From contig NC_090168.1 in the NCBI RefSeq assembly GCF_017916325.1, positions 691,692-755,691 on the forward strand: a DNA stretch of 64,000 nucleotides. The letters are read 5' to 3'. The stretch is from Leishmania martiniquensis. Its lineage: Eukaryota > Euglenozoa > Kinetoplastea > Trypanosomatida > Trypanosomatidae. Position numbers and translations under genes: made by a program. Under the pieces are notes generated by a model, which had not been told where the DNA came from, ran no database searches, and saw only the letters and a program-made list of their open reading frames with translations. Below are positions 37,522-49,344 of the stretch, in pieces; positions within the stretch are counted from its first letter, which is position 1; every line of letters begins with the position of its first letter.

Positions 37522-40500
37522 CTGCATCCCCCCTCTCTGTTGTCCTGCAGAGGTTGATGTGAGCGTGTGCGTGTCGAGGAGGAAGGGCGTGTAAGTCCTC
37601 TCTCGGCCACGCCGTCGCTGCAGGAAAGCTGAGGGGAGAAGCGGCATTAAGGCACGGATGTATTCTGATCCTTTCTTTCTTTTTCTGTGTCCTCCCCCTC
37701 CCTCCCCTTTTCCTGCGCAACGAAACCATCGGCAAATGAAAATCCAATGCGAATGTTTCTTCTCGTGCGTGTTTGTGTTCGATTCAACTCTTACTTCCTC
37801 GATTCCCTGGGCTGATGCACTGCGTGATCGTGTGTGTCTGTACATGTATATGTCAACTGCGGTGGTGAGAGGTTTGTTCCCGCCTGCTTTAGCGTGCTCG
37901 TCTTCGCCTTTCTCCTTTGGCTGTCTGCCCGCCTGCCGGTACACCTCCCATTTCCTTCCGCGCGTACGCCCCGTGGCTGGCATGCCGTGTCGCTCTCGCT
38001 CTCTCCCCTTCGCTCGCACCCAATCCCTTCTCGGCAGCCTTCATTTGCCGCTTGCAACGCGCATGTAGTGTCCACTGGGGTCTGAGGGGAGCTCCGCTGC
38101 GCTTGTGGGCCACTCATCTCTGAAACGCGAGCGCACCGCAGCTTTGCCGATCTCGGCCCGTGGACAGGACTGCGGGTAAGCTGAGAGGGGAGGGGTGTAT
38201 AGGGGATGGAGGTGGGGCGCAGAAGCGGCTGAGCAGCGGCAGGTCGGGCACATGCACACAAGGCGTGCTAAGTGAGACATGTGGAAGTGGGGCAGGGGCA
38301 AAGAGTGTGGCGAGGGCCCCGGTCGGATCGTACCGCTCCCTGTGCTGCCCCCGTCTCTTTGCCGCGCACTTGGAAAGAACGCCCGCAACACTTGTCGCGT
38401 ACCTCTCATTTCTGCTGCGTCTCTGCGTGTCCGCCCCCAATGCTTGAACCCGCGTCGATTCCTGCTGGTGCCCAGGAGCAGTGGAAGCGGACGCGAAAAG
38501 GTGCGGCGAATGCTTTGCTAAAGTGTCTTGGGTGGGCAACAGCCACAGCGAAAGGCATCGAGAGAGCGCGCTGGACAACTGGAATCGCCTTTTCTTTTTC
38601 TTCCACGGCAGCACTATGGCACGTATAAGGCGTCGAAGCAGCTATTCAGGTGCCCTTTTGTTTTGGTACGTGTACGCGTGTGCTTTCTTTTCTGTTCGTT
38701 TTTGTCCCAGCACGTGACGGGCTGTCGCAGGCAGAGCCCCCACACCGACGCCAACACGTCGGTGCTTTCTCCGACCATCTCTCCTTTTGTCTCTCACACA
38801 CCCTCACCGTCTCACTCATTTTATGTTTGCGCTCGCTCCCTCGGTTGTACTTTTCCTCTTCATTGAGCCCCGTCTGGTGGCACACAAGCCTGCCGTCCCC
38901 CTGTGGTCTGCGCGGTTTTCTCTCCCTTCATCCCTCGCCGCTCTGTGCATCTCTTCCAGCGCCCGGCACATCCCCCACCTGTGGCCGCCTCTCAGTGCGG
39001 ATGGCGCACATCGAAGATGGAGAGGTCTCGCCTATTCGTTTATCTTCATGACGTAAAGCAGACGCTCAACGGAAAGAGGCGACCGATGCGATGAGCGTAC
39101 GCTTTGGCAAGGCGCGCACGCGCTCACGCTGCGGCAGGAGTGAAAGGGAGCAGACTCCATTGCTTCCGGCTCCGCTCCTCAGTGTGTGCGGGCGTGCGAG
39201 TACGCTCCGACTTCCTCGGCAGCGTCTTCTGCGTCTCCCCCTCCCCCTCCCTTTCCCTCTCCCTCATATTTTCGTTCCGATACGTTCGTTAGCCGAGTCG
39301 ATTTCTTCCGCATTCTTTTCTTCGCTTGTTCGATCGATTTCTGTGTGTATATGTGTGTATTTGAGTACGTGAACGTCTCGTCACGTCTCGTTGCAGCTCT
39401 CGTTGCGGCACGCTTCCACAGGAAATATGCACGCTCATCGCTTCTACGCCGAAAGCGCCTCTCGCTCTCGCGCATTTTTGTGCCGTCATTCCGATATCAA
39501 ACGGTTTGAGGAAGGCACCTCTCCCCAAGATGGTGCGGGTCAGCTCTCTGTGCGCTTTTCGTCACCCCTCCCCTCCTTGTTTTCCGCACACGCACACACA
39601 GCTGTGGAGAGAGGCGGCACGCGCACGCAGTGATCCGCTTCGTGTGTTTGCCTGCTTCGCATGTGATCGATATTGCTTCCGTTTCGCCACCCACACATTC
39701 ACACGTCGTCGTTGAGGATAGCTTGCGCAGCGCAACGCAGGGGGCCGCCGCACGCGACGCGCTCGCTCCTCCTCTCTTTCTCTGAGTTTTCTCTTCCTTC
39801 TCTCCGTTTTTCTTCTTCTCCCCCCCCCCGGCCACGAAATATATATGTGTGAATGCGTGTGCCTGTGCAAAGGCACCCCCCAGGTATGTGTGCGCGCACG
39901 CATATTTGCGGGGATGTGTCGAGAGTCTGTCTGGTGAGGCCGGCGGATCGATGGAGATCGCAGACGCGCCTGTTTTGGTGCGCGTGGCTGTAAGCGTCTC
40001 GCTGTGTCTCCGTTCTTTTCTGTTCTGCGCACGCCGACACGGCAAACGGGAGATTATGGGTAACCGAAAACATGCAGCGGGAGGCTGGGCCGTGGCTGTC
40101 TGCGTCTGTCTGCTGCCGAGCGGGCGCTAGAATGGGCACGCCGGAAGGGCCAAAGTCTCACAGGAAGGCGGGGAAGAGAAGCAAGAGAACGGCATGAGCA
40201 CAATGGATGGAGGGAGGCGTGCCCCTTGCCCTCTTCTTGCTGTGTCGGGGCGCTGTCGCCCCCTCTGCGCTGCACGCCCTCCGCCCAGCGGCCGAGCGGT
40301 GCACAAGCGATGTCCCCACCCCCACCCCCATCGAGTAAGCCGGCGTGCCTCTTTCGGAGAACGCGCTGCATGTTGAAGGCTGCTCCCTCTCGCGTCGTCG
40401 CCTCCGCAACGGCACCTCCCCACCCCCTCCCTCTCTCTCCCTCCCTACGGACGGTCCGAGCGTGTCTGCGCGCGCTCGCGCATGACAACGCATCAACGGA

Positions 40501-40735
40501 TGCGGTGCATATCGCCCTGGGGTGGCGCGGGAAACCTGCACAACTCCAGTGACACTCACACGCACACGCACGCTGTGCCACTCTAAATCTTCCTTTCCTC
40601 GCCGCCAGTCCCCTTCGATCGTCCCCGCGCGCGCCCGGCCTCCACCGCCGTCAACGCAGCCACCGTCGCTTCCGCTGGGCACCCACTCGCCCTGACTTCG
40701 GCCACTCTGCTTTGCTCACGAGCCGTGTGGCGAGG

Positions 40736-41749
40736 ATGAGCCGCTTTCTCATTGCAGCCACCGTGGTTGCGGCGCTGCTGCTGTCCACTGTTACGCATGC
40801 CGAGCAGCAGGTGGCGCCGTACCGCTACTCGGAGGCCTACCGCAGCCATAACTACGCACGAGCGAGTCACTGCTCGGCGTCCAGCCTGAGCAGTTGGTCG
40901 TGCGGGCCCATCTGCGATAAGATTCCCGGCTTTCAGTTCTACACGACCGTTGGCGACTCCTGGTACGACACCTTCGGCTTCATTGGCGTGGACCACACCA
41001 ATAAGCAGATCGTCGTCGCCTTCCGCGGAAGCGTTACTGTGATGAACTGGGTACAAGATTTAGTCTTCACCTTCGTAGACTACGTCATTCACAGCAGCTG
41101 CCGCAGATGCCGGGTGCACAAGGGGTTCCTCGCGTCTTACCTCTCTGTGCGGTCGCAGGTGAAGGCCGCCGTGACGACACTCCTGTCCCGGCACCCTGGC
41201 TACCAGGTGCTCGCCGCGGGTCACTCGCTCGGCGGCGCTCTCGCCGTACACGCCGCGGTGGACCTGCAGGTCCTTCTGGACAGTATGGCGGGGCCCACCG
41301 CACCCGTCGCGCTCTACACCCTTGGCGCCCCGCGCGTCGGCAACCCGAGCTTCGCGAAGTGGACGGCGCAAATCCTGGCCCGCGGCCCGCACTATCGCCT
41401 CACCCACTGCCGAGACCCCGTGCCTCACATGCCCCCGATGAGCTTTGGCTTCCTCCACGCGCCATCGGAAGTGTTCTATCGCACGAGGTCCAACAGCAGC
41501 ATGCGCATGTGCAACGACAGCCCGGTGAAAGAGTCGAGCAAGTGCAGCAACAGTATGTTCGCCGTTTCGTTCACGGACCATCTCAAGTACTTCGGTGAAG
41601 ACGCGGACTGCTCGTGCCGCAACTGCCGGAGCGCAGCGCTCAAGTCTGTCGAAGTTGAGCCCAAACTGCCGAAGTGGCTGTACGCCCGCCTGGCGTGGGA
41701 GCAGATGAAGATGAGCACTGGTATCCTAAACGCAACGACTCTCGAGTGA
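40736..41749 (+). CDS. Secretory class 3 lipase, array copy 5
   Basis: 337 residues, predicted protein identical to the other copies, triad and signal peptide intact. Predicted acceptor AG ends at 40608. The leader regains the longer C runs seen in unit 1 (near 40258 and 40425), so leader and spacer variants are shuffled between units rather than inherited in strict order. Confidence 0.92.
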   Translation: MSRFLIAATVVAALLLSTVTHAEQQVAPYRYSEAYRSHNYARASHCSASSLSSWSCGPICDKIPGFQFYTTVGDSWYDTFGFIGVDHTNKQIVVAFRGSVTVMNWVQDLVFTFVDYVIHSSCRRCRVHKGFLASYLSVRSQVKAAVTTLLSRHPGYQVLAAGHSLGGALAVHAAVDLQVLLDSMAGPTAPVALYTLGAPRVGNPSFAKWTAQILARGPHYRLTHCRDPVPHMPPMSFGFLHAPSEVFYRTRSNSSMRMCNDSPVKESSKCSNSMFAVSFTDHLKYFGEDADCSCRNCRSAALKSVEVEPKLPKWLYARLAWEQMKMSTGILNATTLE

Positions 41750-42878
41750 GGAGCGTGGAACGCCCTATTACGGGGAAGCGGTGAGGTGCAGGTGAGCGAG
41801 CAGCAAAGGCGAACGCAACGAGAAGGCTGAAATCGGGGGAGGGGGCATGGGGCGCAGAAATGCTCTGATGCACAAGAGCGAGGCAATGTCGAGAGAACAG
41901 TCGCCTCCCCCTCCCCCCACCCGAGCGATTGGCGGTGTTCTGTTTGCGTGTATCGGCTCATTGCGCCTCCCACTTTCCCCCACTCCCCCCCCACTGTGTG
42001 TGATCGGCTGCCTCGTCTTTTTCTTTTTTGCTTTCACTCTCCCCTTTGCGTCGCCTTGTGCGATTCGGGTTACTTTGCACGCCTCCCTTTCTTCTTGCAT
42101 CTGTGCCGCCGCGCAGCTGCTCCGCCCTTGATGCCCCCGCCTGCTTGTGTGCTATTCCCGGCATCGGCTCAATCGATTTCGGCGAATGCAGCAGTGCGGG
42201 CCAAGAAGGGAAAGGACCAAGCGAATGTAAAGGTGATACGTGGGTGAGCAAGGGGACTGTGAGCTTTCCTGCAGCCGTGCCGATCGCGTTCTCTTGCCCT
42301 CTCTAACGCTGTTGTATATGTGTGTGTGTGTCATTGTGTGTGTGTTGTTTTCTTGATTCTTTTTCGCTTGGCTCTCCCCTCCCCACCCCTTCTCTTCCGT
42401 AACATTACCCTTTGTTGTTGACGCTCTTTTTCTCTTCTCTTTGCCTTTTGTTCCCCCTCCCGGGCGTACGTATGTGTGTGTGTGCGTGTGTGCGTGCATG
42501 GGAGGATGCGTCGAGCGCCGTGGAAAAGGAGGGATGTGCTCGCGGGCGTCCTCTATCCTTCTTTTCTGCTCGGATTCCCTTTGCCTCTTTCCGTTGCTGG
42601 CTGGGCCGCGTGCCGTTCGCTGCCTCCTTCGCTCTACTTCTCTCTGTGCTCGCATCGCATTAGATCCACGGCCCTGCGCCTGCTCTCGCTTTGGCTTTCC
42701 TTCTCCTGTGTCGCTTGTCGCGCTCCCTTTTCGCTCTGCTCTCCTGGAAGGCCTCCATTAAAGAGTAGGGGGGCTCTCAGCGCTCGGGATCCCACGGGTC
42801 CTGCCCCACCACCACCACCACACACGCACACACTCTGTGTGTGAGAACGCCGAGCAGCTGCTCACCGCTACCTCCTAT

Positions 42879-43431
42879 CCCTGCCCATGCGGAGCCACCT
42901 CTGGGGGTGACAGGGTCCAGAGTCGACGGCGTTGCGTCGCAGCAGCGTGCGACGACGCGCGGGTTTGTGTCGTCCACGCGGTCGACAAAATGCCGGCGTG
43001 GCTCGAAGGTGTCTCTCCGCCGGCCGTCACTCTGCCTTCTGCTGTGCGAGGCCTGCGCCTTCCCGAGGGACGTGCCACGTGGGCGCCGGTATGGTGAGGG
43101 GGGCGACTGTGGGGTGTGGCGTACGGAACGGGCGGGCGGGCCGATTTTGAGGGAATGGCTGCTCTGAGGTGGCTGAGTCCGCATGGCTGTGGCACGCGTC
43201 TACGGCTGCTTCGCAAACCGCCCGGCGATGGGCATGTGACTGGCCAGGGAGAGTGGAGCTTAGCGTATGCTCTACGGCGGAATGAGCACGCTGAAAGGGG
43301 GGCTTTTAGGTAAAGGCTCGCCGCACTGAAGAGGGACGAGGAAGGAGGTTGCGCGCACGCTCCGGAGCATCTGCGTCGGGTCCCTGCGTGCGCCCTGCCA
43401 AATACGAGGAGGCTCTGTGCTAGTCGCTCCG
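42879..43431 (+). mobile_element. SIDER-like degenerate retroposon candidate, unit 5
   Basis: Copy of the unit 1 element with the same 5' nested hairpin. The 3' limit is approximate. Confidence 0.5.
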
Positions 43432-46400
43432 CTGCATCCCCCCTCTCTGTTGTCCTGCAGAGGTTGATGTGAGCGTGTGCGTGTCGAGGAGGAAGGGCGT
43501 GTAAGTCCTCTCTCGGCCACGCCGTCGCTGCAGGAAAGCTGAGGGGAGAAGCGGCATTAAGGCACGGATGTATTCTGATCCTTTCTTTCTTTTTCTGTGT
43601 CCTCCCCCTCCCTCCCCTTTTCCTGCGCAACGAAACCATCGGCAAATGAAAATCCAATGCGAATGTTTCTTCTCGTGCGTGTTTGTGTTCGATTCAACTC
43701 TTACTTCCTCGATTCCCTGGGCTGATGCACTGCGTGATCGTGTGTGTCTGTACATGTATATGTCAACTGCGGTGGTGAGAGGTTTGTTCCCGCCTGCTTT
43801 AGCGTGCTCGTCTTCGCCTTTCTCCTTTGGCTGTCTGCCCGCCTGCCGGTACACCTCCCATTTCCTTCCGCGCGTACGCCCCGTGGCTGGCATGCCGTGT
43901 CGCTCTCGCTCTCTCCCCTTCGCTCGCACCCAATCCCTTCTCGGCAGCCTTCATTTGCCGCTTGCAACGCGCATGTAGTGTCCACTGGGGTCTGAGGGGA
44001 GCTCCGCTGCGCTTGTGGGCCACTCATCTCTGAAACGCGAGCGCACCGCAGCTTTGCCGATCTCGGCCCGTGGACAGGACTGCGGGTAAGCTGAGAGGGG
44101 AGGGGTGTATAGGGGATGGAGGTGGGGCGCAGAAGCGGCTGAGCAGCGGCAGGTCGGGCACATGCACACAAGGCGTGCTAAGTGAGACATGTGGAAGTGG
44201 GGCAGGGGCAAAGAGTGTGGCGAGGGCCCCGGTCGGATCGTACCGCTCCCTGTGCTGCCCCCGTCTCTTTGCCGCGCACTTGGAAAGAACGCCCGCAACA
44301 CTTGTCGCGTACCTCTCATTTCTGCTGCGTCTCTGCGTGTCCGCCCCCAATGCTTGAACCCGCGTCGATTCCTGCTGGTGCCCAGGAGCAGTGGAAGCGG
44401 ACGCGAAAAGGTGCGGCGAATGCTTTGCTAAAGTGTCTTGGGTGGGCAACAGCCACAGCGAAAGGCATCGAGAGAGCGCGCTGGACAACTGGAATCGCCT
44501 TTTCTTTTTCTTCCACGGCAGCACTATGGCACGTATAAGGCGTCGAAGCAGCTATTCAGGTGCCCTTTTGTTTTGGTACGTGTACGCGTGTGCTTTCTTT
44601 TCTGTTCGTTTTTGTCCCAGCACGTGACGGGCTGTCGCAGGCAGAGCCCCCACACCGACGCCAACACGTCGGTGCTTTCTCCGACCATCTCTCCTTTTGT
44701 CTCTCACACACCCTCACCGTCTCACTCATTTTATGTTTGCGCTCGCTCCCTCGGTTGTACTTTTCCTCTTCATTGAGCCCCGTCTGGTGGCACACAAGCC
44801 TGCCGTCCCCCTGTGGTCTGCGCGGTTTTCTCTCCCTTCATCCCTCGCCGCTCTGTGCATCTCTTCCAGCGCCCGGCACATCCCCCACCTGTGGCCGCCT
44901 CTCAGTGCGGATGGCGCACATCGAAGATGGAGAGGTCTCGCCTATTCGTTTATCTTCATGACGTAAAGCAGACGCTCAACGGAAAGAGGCGACCGATGCG
45001 ATGAGCGTACGCTTTGGCAAGGCGCGCACGCGCTCACGCTGCGGCAGGAGTGAAAGGGAGCAGACTCCATTGCTTCCGGCTCCGCTCCTCAGTGTGTGCG
45101 GGCGTGCGAGTACGCTCCGACTTCCTCGGCAGCGTCTTCTGCGTCTCCCCCTCCCCCTCCCTTTCCCTCTCCCTCATATTTTCGTTCCGATACGTTCGTT
45201 AGCCGAGTCGATTTCTTCCGCATTCTTTTCTTCGCTTGTTCGATCGATTTCTGTGTGTATATGTGTGTATTTGAGTACGTGAACGTCTCGTCACGTCTCG
45301 TTGCAGCTCTCGTTGCGGCACGCTTCCACAGGAAATATGCACGCTCATCGCTTCTACGCCGAAAGCGCCTCTCGCTCTCGCGCATTTTTGTGCCGTCATT
45401 CCGATATCAAACGGTTTGAGGAAGGCACCTCTCCCCAAGATGGTGCGGGTCAGCTCTCTGTGCGCTTTTCGTCACCCCCTCCCCCTCCTTGTTTTCCGCA
45501 CACGCACACACAGCTGTGGAGAGAGGCGGCACGCGCACGCAGTGATCCGCTTCGTGTGTTTGCCTGCTTCGCATGTGATCGATATTGCTTCCGTTTCGCC
45601 ACCCACACATTCACACGTCGTCGTTGAGGATAGCTTGCGCAGCGCAACGCAGGGGGCCGCCGCACGCGACGCGCTCGCTCCTCCTCTCTTTCTCTGAGTT
45701 TTCTCTTCCTTCTCTCCGTTTTTCTTCTTCTCCCCCCCCCCGGCCACGAAATATATATGTGTGAATGCGTGTGCCTGTGCAAAGGCACCCCCCAGGTATG
45801 TGTGCGCGCACGCATATTTGCGGGGATGTGTCGAGAGTCTGTCTGGTGAGGCCGGCGGATCGATGGAGATCGCAGACGCGCCTGTTTTGGTGCGCGTGGC
45901 TGTAAGCGTCTCGCTGTGTCTCCGTTCTTTTCTGTTCTGCGCACGCCGACACGGCAAACGGGAGATTATGGGTAACCGAAAACATGCAGCGGGAGGCTGG
46001 GCCGTGGCTGTCTGCGTCTGTCTGCTGCCGAGCGGGCGCTAGAATGGGCACGCCGGAAGGGCCAAAGTCTCACAGGAAGGCGGGGAAGAGAAGCAAGAGA
46101 ACGGCATGAGCACAATGGATGGAGGGAGGCGTGCCCCTTGCCCTCTTCTTGCTGTGTCGGGGCGCTGTCGCCCCCTCTGCGCTGCACGCCCTCCGCCCAG
46201 CGGCCGAGCGGTGCACAAGCGATGTCCCCACCCCCACCCCCATCGAGTAAGCCGGCGTGCCTCTTTCGGAGAACGCGCTGCATGTTGAAGGCTGCTCCCT
46301 CTCGCGTCGTCGCCTCCGCAACGGCACCTCCCCACCCCCTCCCTCTCTCTCCCTCCCTACGGACGGTCCGAGCGTGTCTGCGCGCGCTCGCGCATGACAA

Positions 46401-46647
46401 CGCATCAACGGATGCGGTGCATATCGCCCTGGGGTGGCGCGGGAAACCTGCACAACTCCAGTGACACTCACACGCACACGCACGCTGTGCCACTCTAAAT
46501 CTTCCTTTCCTCGCCGCCAGTCCCCTTCGATCGTCCCCGCGCGCGCCCGGCCTCCACCGCCGTCAACGCAGCCACCGTCGCTTCCGCTGGGCACCCACTC
46601 GCCCTGACTTCGGCCACTCTGCTTTGCTCACGAGCCGTGTGGCGAGG

Positions 46648-47661
46648 ATGAGCCGCTTTCTCATTGCAGCCACCGTGGTTGCGGCGCTGCTGCTGTCCAC
46701 TGTTACGCATGCCGAGCAGCAGGTGGCGCCGTACCGCTACTCGGAGGCCTACCGCAGCCATAACTACGCACGAGCGAGTCACTGCTCGGCGTCCAGCCTG
46801 AGCAGTTGGTCGTGCGGGCCCATCTGCGATAAGATTCCCGGCTTTCAGTTCTACACGACCGTTGGCGACTCCTGGTACGACACCTTCGGCTTCATTGGCG
46901 TGGACCACACCAATAAGCAGATCGTCGTCGCCTTCCGCGGAAGCGTTACTGTGATGAACTGGGTACAAGATTTAGTCTTCACCTTCGTAGACTACGTCAT
47001 TCACAGCAGCTGCCGCAGATGCCGGGTGCACAAGGGGTTCCTCGCGTCTTACCTCTCTGTGCGGTCGCAGGTGAAGGCCGCCGTGACGACACTCCTGTCC
47101 CGGCACCCTGGCTACCAGGTGCTCGCCGCGGGTCACTCGCTCGGCGGCGCTCTCGCCGTACACGCCGCGGTGGACCTGCAGGTCCTTCTGGACAGTATGG
47201 CGGGGCCCACCGCACCCGTCGCGCTCTACACCCTTGGCGCCCCGCGCGTCGGCAACCCGAGCTTCGCGAAGTGGACGGCGCAAATCCTGGCCCGCGGCCC
47301 GCACTATCGCCTCACCCACTGCCGAGACCCCGTGCCTCACATGCCCCCGATGAGCTTTGGCTTCCTCCACGCGCCATCGGAAGTGTTCTATCGCACGAGG
47401 TCCAACAGCAGCATGCGCATGTGCAACGACAGCCCGGTGAAAGAGTCGAGCAAGTGCAGCAACAGTATGTTCGCCGTTTCGTTCACGGACCATCTCAAGT
47501 ACTTCGGTGAAGACGCGGACTGCTCGTGCCGCAACTGCCGGAGCGCAGCGCTCAAGTCTGTCGAAGTTGAGCCCAAACTGCCGAAGTGGCTGTACGCCCG
47601 CCTGGCGTGGGAGCAGATGAAGATGAGCACTGGTATCCTAAACGCAACGACTCTCGAGTGA
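46648..47661 (+). CDS. Secretory class 3 lipase, array copy 6 (last)
   Basis: 337 residues, predicted protein identical to the other five, triad and signal peptide intact. Predicted acceptor AG ends at 46520. Its spacer carries two unit-specific marks: an unbroken run of C near 47819-47831 where the other units have a T interruption, and a C-to-T change at 51394. Being last, its transcript would continue into the unique right flank only after the complete 4.2-kb repeat spacer, so it keeps the same 3' UTR as the others. Confidence 0.92.
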   Translation: MSRFLIAATVVAALLLSTVTHAEQQVAPYRYSEAYRSHNYARASHCSASSLSSWSCGPICDKIPGFQFYTTVGDSWYDTFGFIGVDHTNKQIVVAFRGSVTVMNWVQDLVFTFVDYVIHSSCRRCRVHKGFLASYLSVRSQVKAAVTTLLSRHPGYQVLAAGHSLGGALAVHAAVDLQVLLDSMAGPTAPVALYTLGAPRVGNPSFAKWTAQILARGPHYRLTHCRDPVPHMPPMSFGFLHAPSEVFYRTRSNSSMRMCNDSPVKESSKCSNSMFAVSFTDHLKYFGEDADCSCRNCRSAALKSVEVEPKLPKWLYARLAWEQMKMSTGILNATTLE

Positions 47662-48791
47662 GGAGCGTGGAACGCCCTATTACGGGGAAGCGGTGAGGTG
47701 CAGGTGAGCGAGCAGCAAAGGCGAACGCAACGAGAAGGCTGAAATCGGGGGAGGGGGCATGGGGCGCAGAAATGCTCTGATGCACAAGAGCGAGGCAATG
47801 TCGAGAGAACAGTCGCCTCCCCCCCCCCCCCACCCGAGCGATTGGCGGTGTTCTGTTTGCGTGTATCGGCTCATTGCGCCTCCCACTTTCCCCCACTCCC
47901 CCCCCACTGTGTGTGATCGGCTGCCTCGTCTTTTTCTTTTTTGCTTTCACTCTCCCCTTTGCGTCGCCTTGTGCGATTCGGGTTACTTTGCACGCCTCCC
48001 TTTCTTCTTGCATCTGTGCCGCCGCGCAGCTGCTCCGCCCTTGATGCCCCCGCCTGCTTGTGTGCTATTCCCGGCATCGGCTCAATCGATTTCGGCGAAT
48101 GCAGCAGTGCGGGCCAAGAAGGGAAAGGACCAAGCGAATGTAAAGGTGATACGTGGGTGAGCAAGGGGACTGTGAGCTTTCCTGCAGCCGTGCCGATCGC
48201 GTTCTCTTGCCCTCTCTAACGCTGTTGTATATGTGTGTGTGTGTCATTGTGTGTGTGTTGTTTTCTTGATTCTTTTTCGCTTGGCTCTCCCCTCCCCACC
48301 CCTTCTCTTCCGTAACATTACCCTTTGTTGTTGACGCTCTTTTTCTCTTCTCTTTGCCTTTTGTTCCCCCTCCCGGGCGTACGTATGTGTGTGTGTGCGT
48401 GTGTGCGTGCATGGGAGGATGCGTCGAGCGCCGTGGAAAAGGAGGGATGTGCTCGCGGGCGTCCTCTATCCTTCTTTTCTGCTCGGATTCCCTTTGCCTC
48501 TTTCCGTTGCTGGCTGGGCCGCGTGCCGTTCGCTGCCTCCTTCGCTCTACTTCTCTCTGTGCTCGCATCGCATTAGATCCACGGCCCTGCGCCTGCTCTC
48601 GCTTTGGCTTTCCTTCTCCTGTGTCGCTTGTCGCGCTCCCTTTTCGCTCTGCTCTCCTGGAAGGCCTCCATTAAAGAGTAGGGGGGCTCTCAGCGCTCGG
48701 GATCCCACGGGTCCTGCCCCACCACCACCACCACACACGCACACACTCTGTGTGTGAGAACGCCGAGCAGCTGCTCACCGCTACCTCCTAT

Positions 48792-49344
48792 CCCTGCCCA
48801 TGCGGAGCCACCTCTGGGGGTGACAGGGTCCAGAGTCGACGGCGTTGCGTCGCAGCAGCGTGCGACGACGCGCGGGTTTGTGTCGTCCACGCGGTCGACA
48901 AAATGCCGGCGTGGCTCGAAGGTGTCTCTCCGCCGGCCGTCACTCTGCCTTCTGCTGTGCGAGGCCTGCGCCTTCCCGAGGGACGTGCCACGTGGGCGCC
49001 GGTATGGTGAGGGGGGCGACTGTGGGGTGTGGCGTACGGAACGGGCGGGCGGGCCGATTTTGAGGGAATGGCTGCTCTGAGGTGGCTGAGTCCGCATGGC
49101 TGTGGCACGCGTCTACGGCTGCTTCGCAAACCGCCCGGCGATGGGCATGTGACTGGCCAGGGAGAGTGGAGCTTAGCGTATGCTCTACGGCGGAATGAGC
49201 ACGCTGAAAGGGGGGCTTTTAGGTAAAGGCTCGCCGCACTGAAGAGGGACGAGGAAGGAGGTTGCGCGCACGCTCCGGAGCATCTGCGTCGGGTCCCTGC
49301 GTGCGCCCTGCCAAATACGAGGAGGCTCTGTGCTAGTCGCTCCG
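48792..49344 (+). mobile_element. SIDER-like degenerate retroposon candidate, unit 6
   Basis: Copy of the unit 1 element with the same 5' nested hairpin. The 3' limit is approximate. Confidence 0.5.
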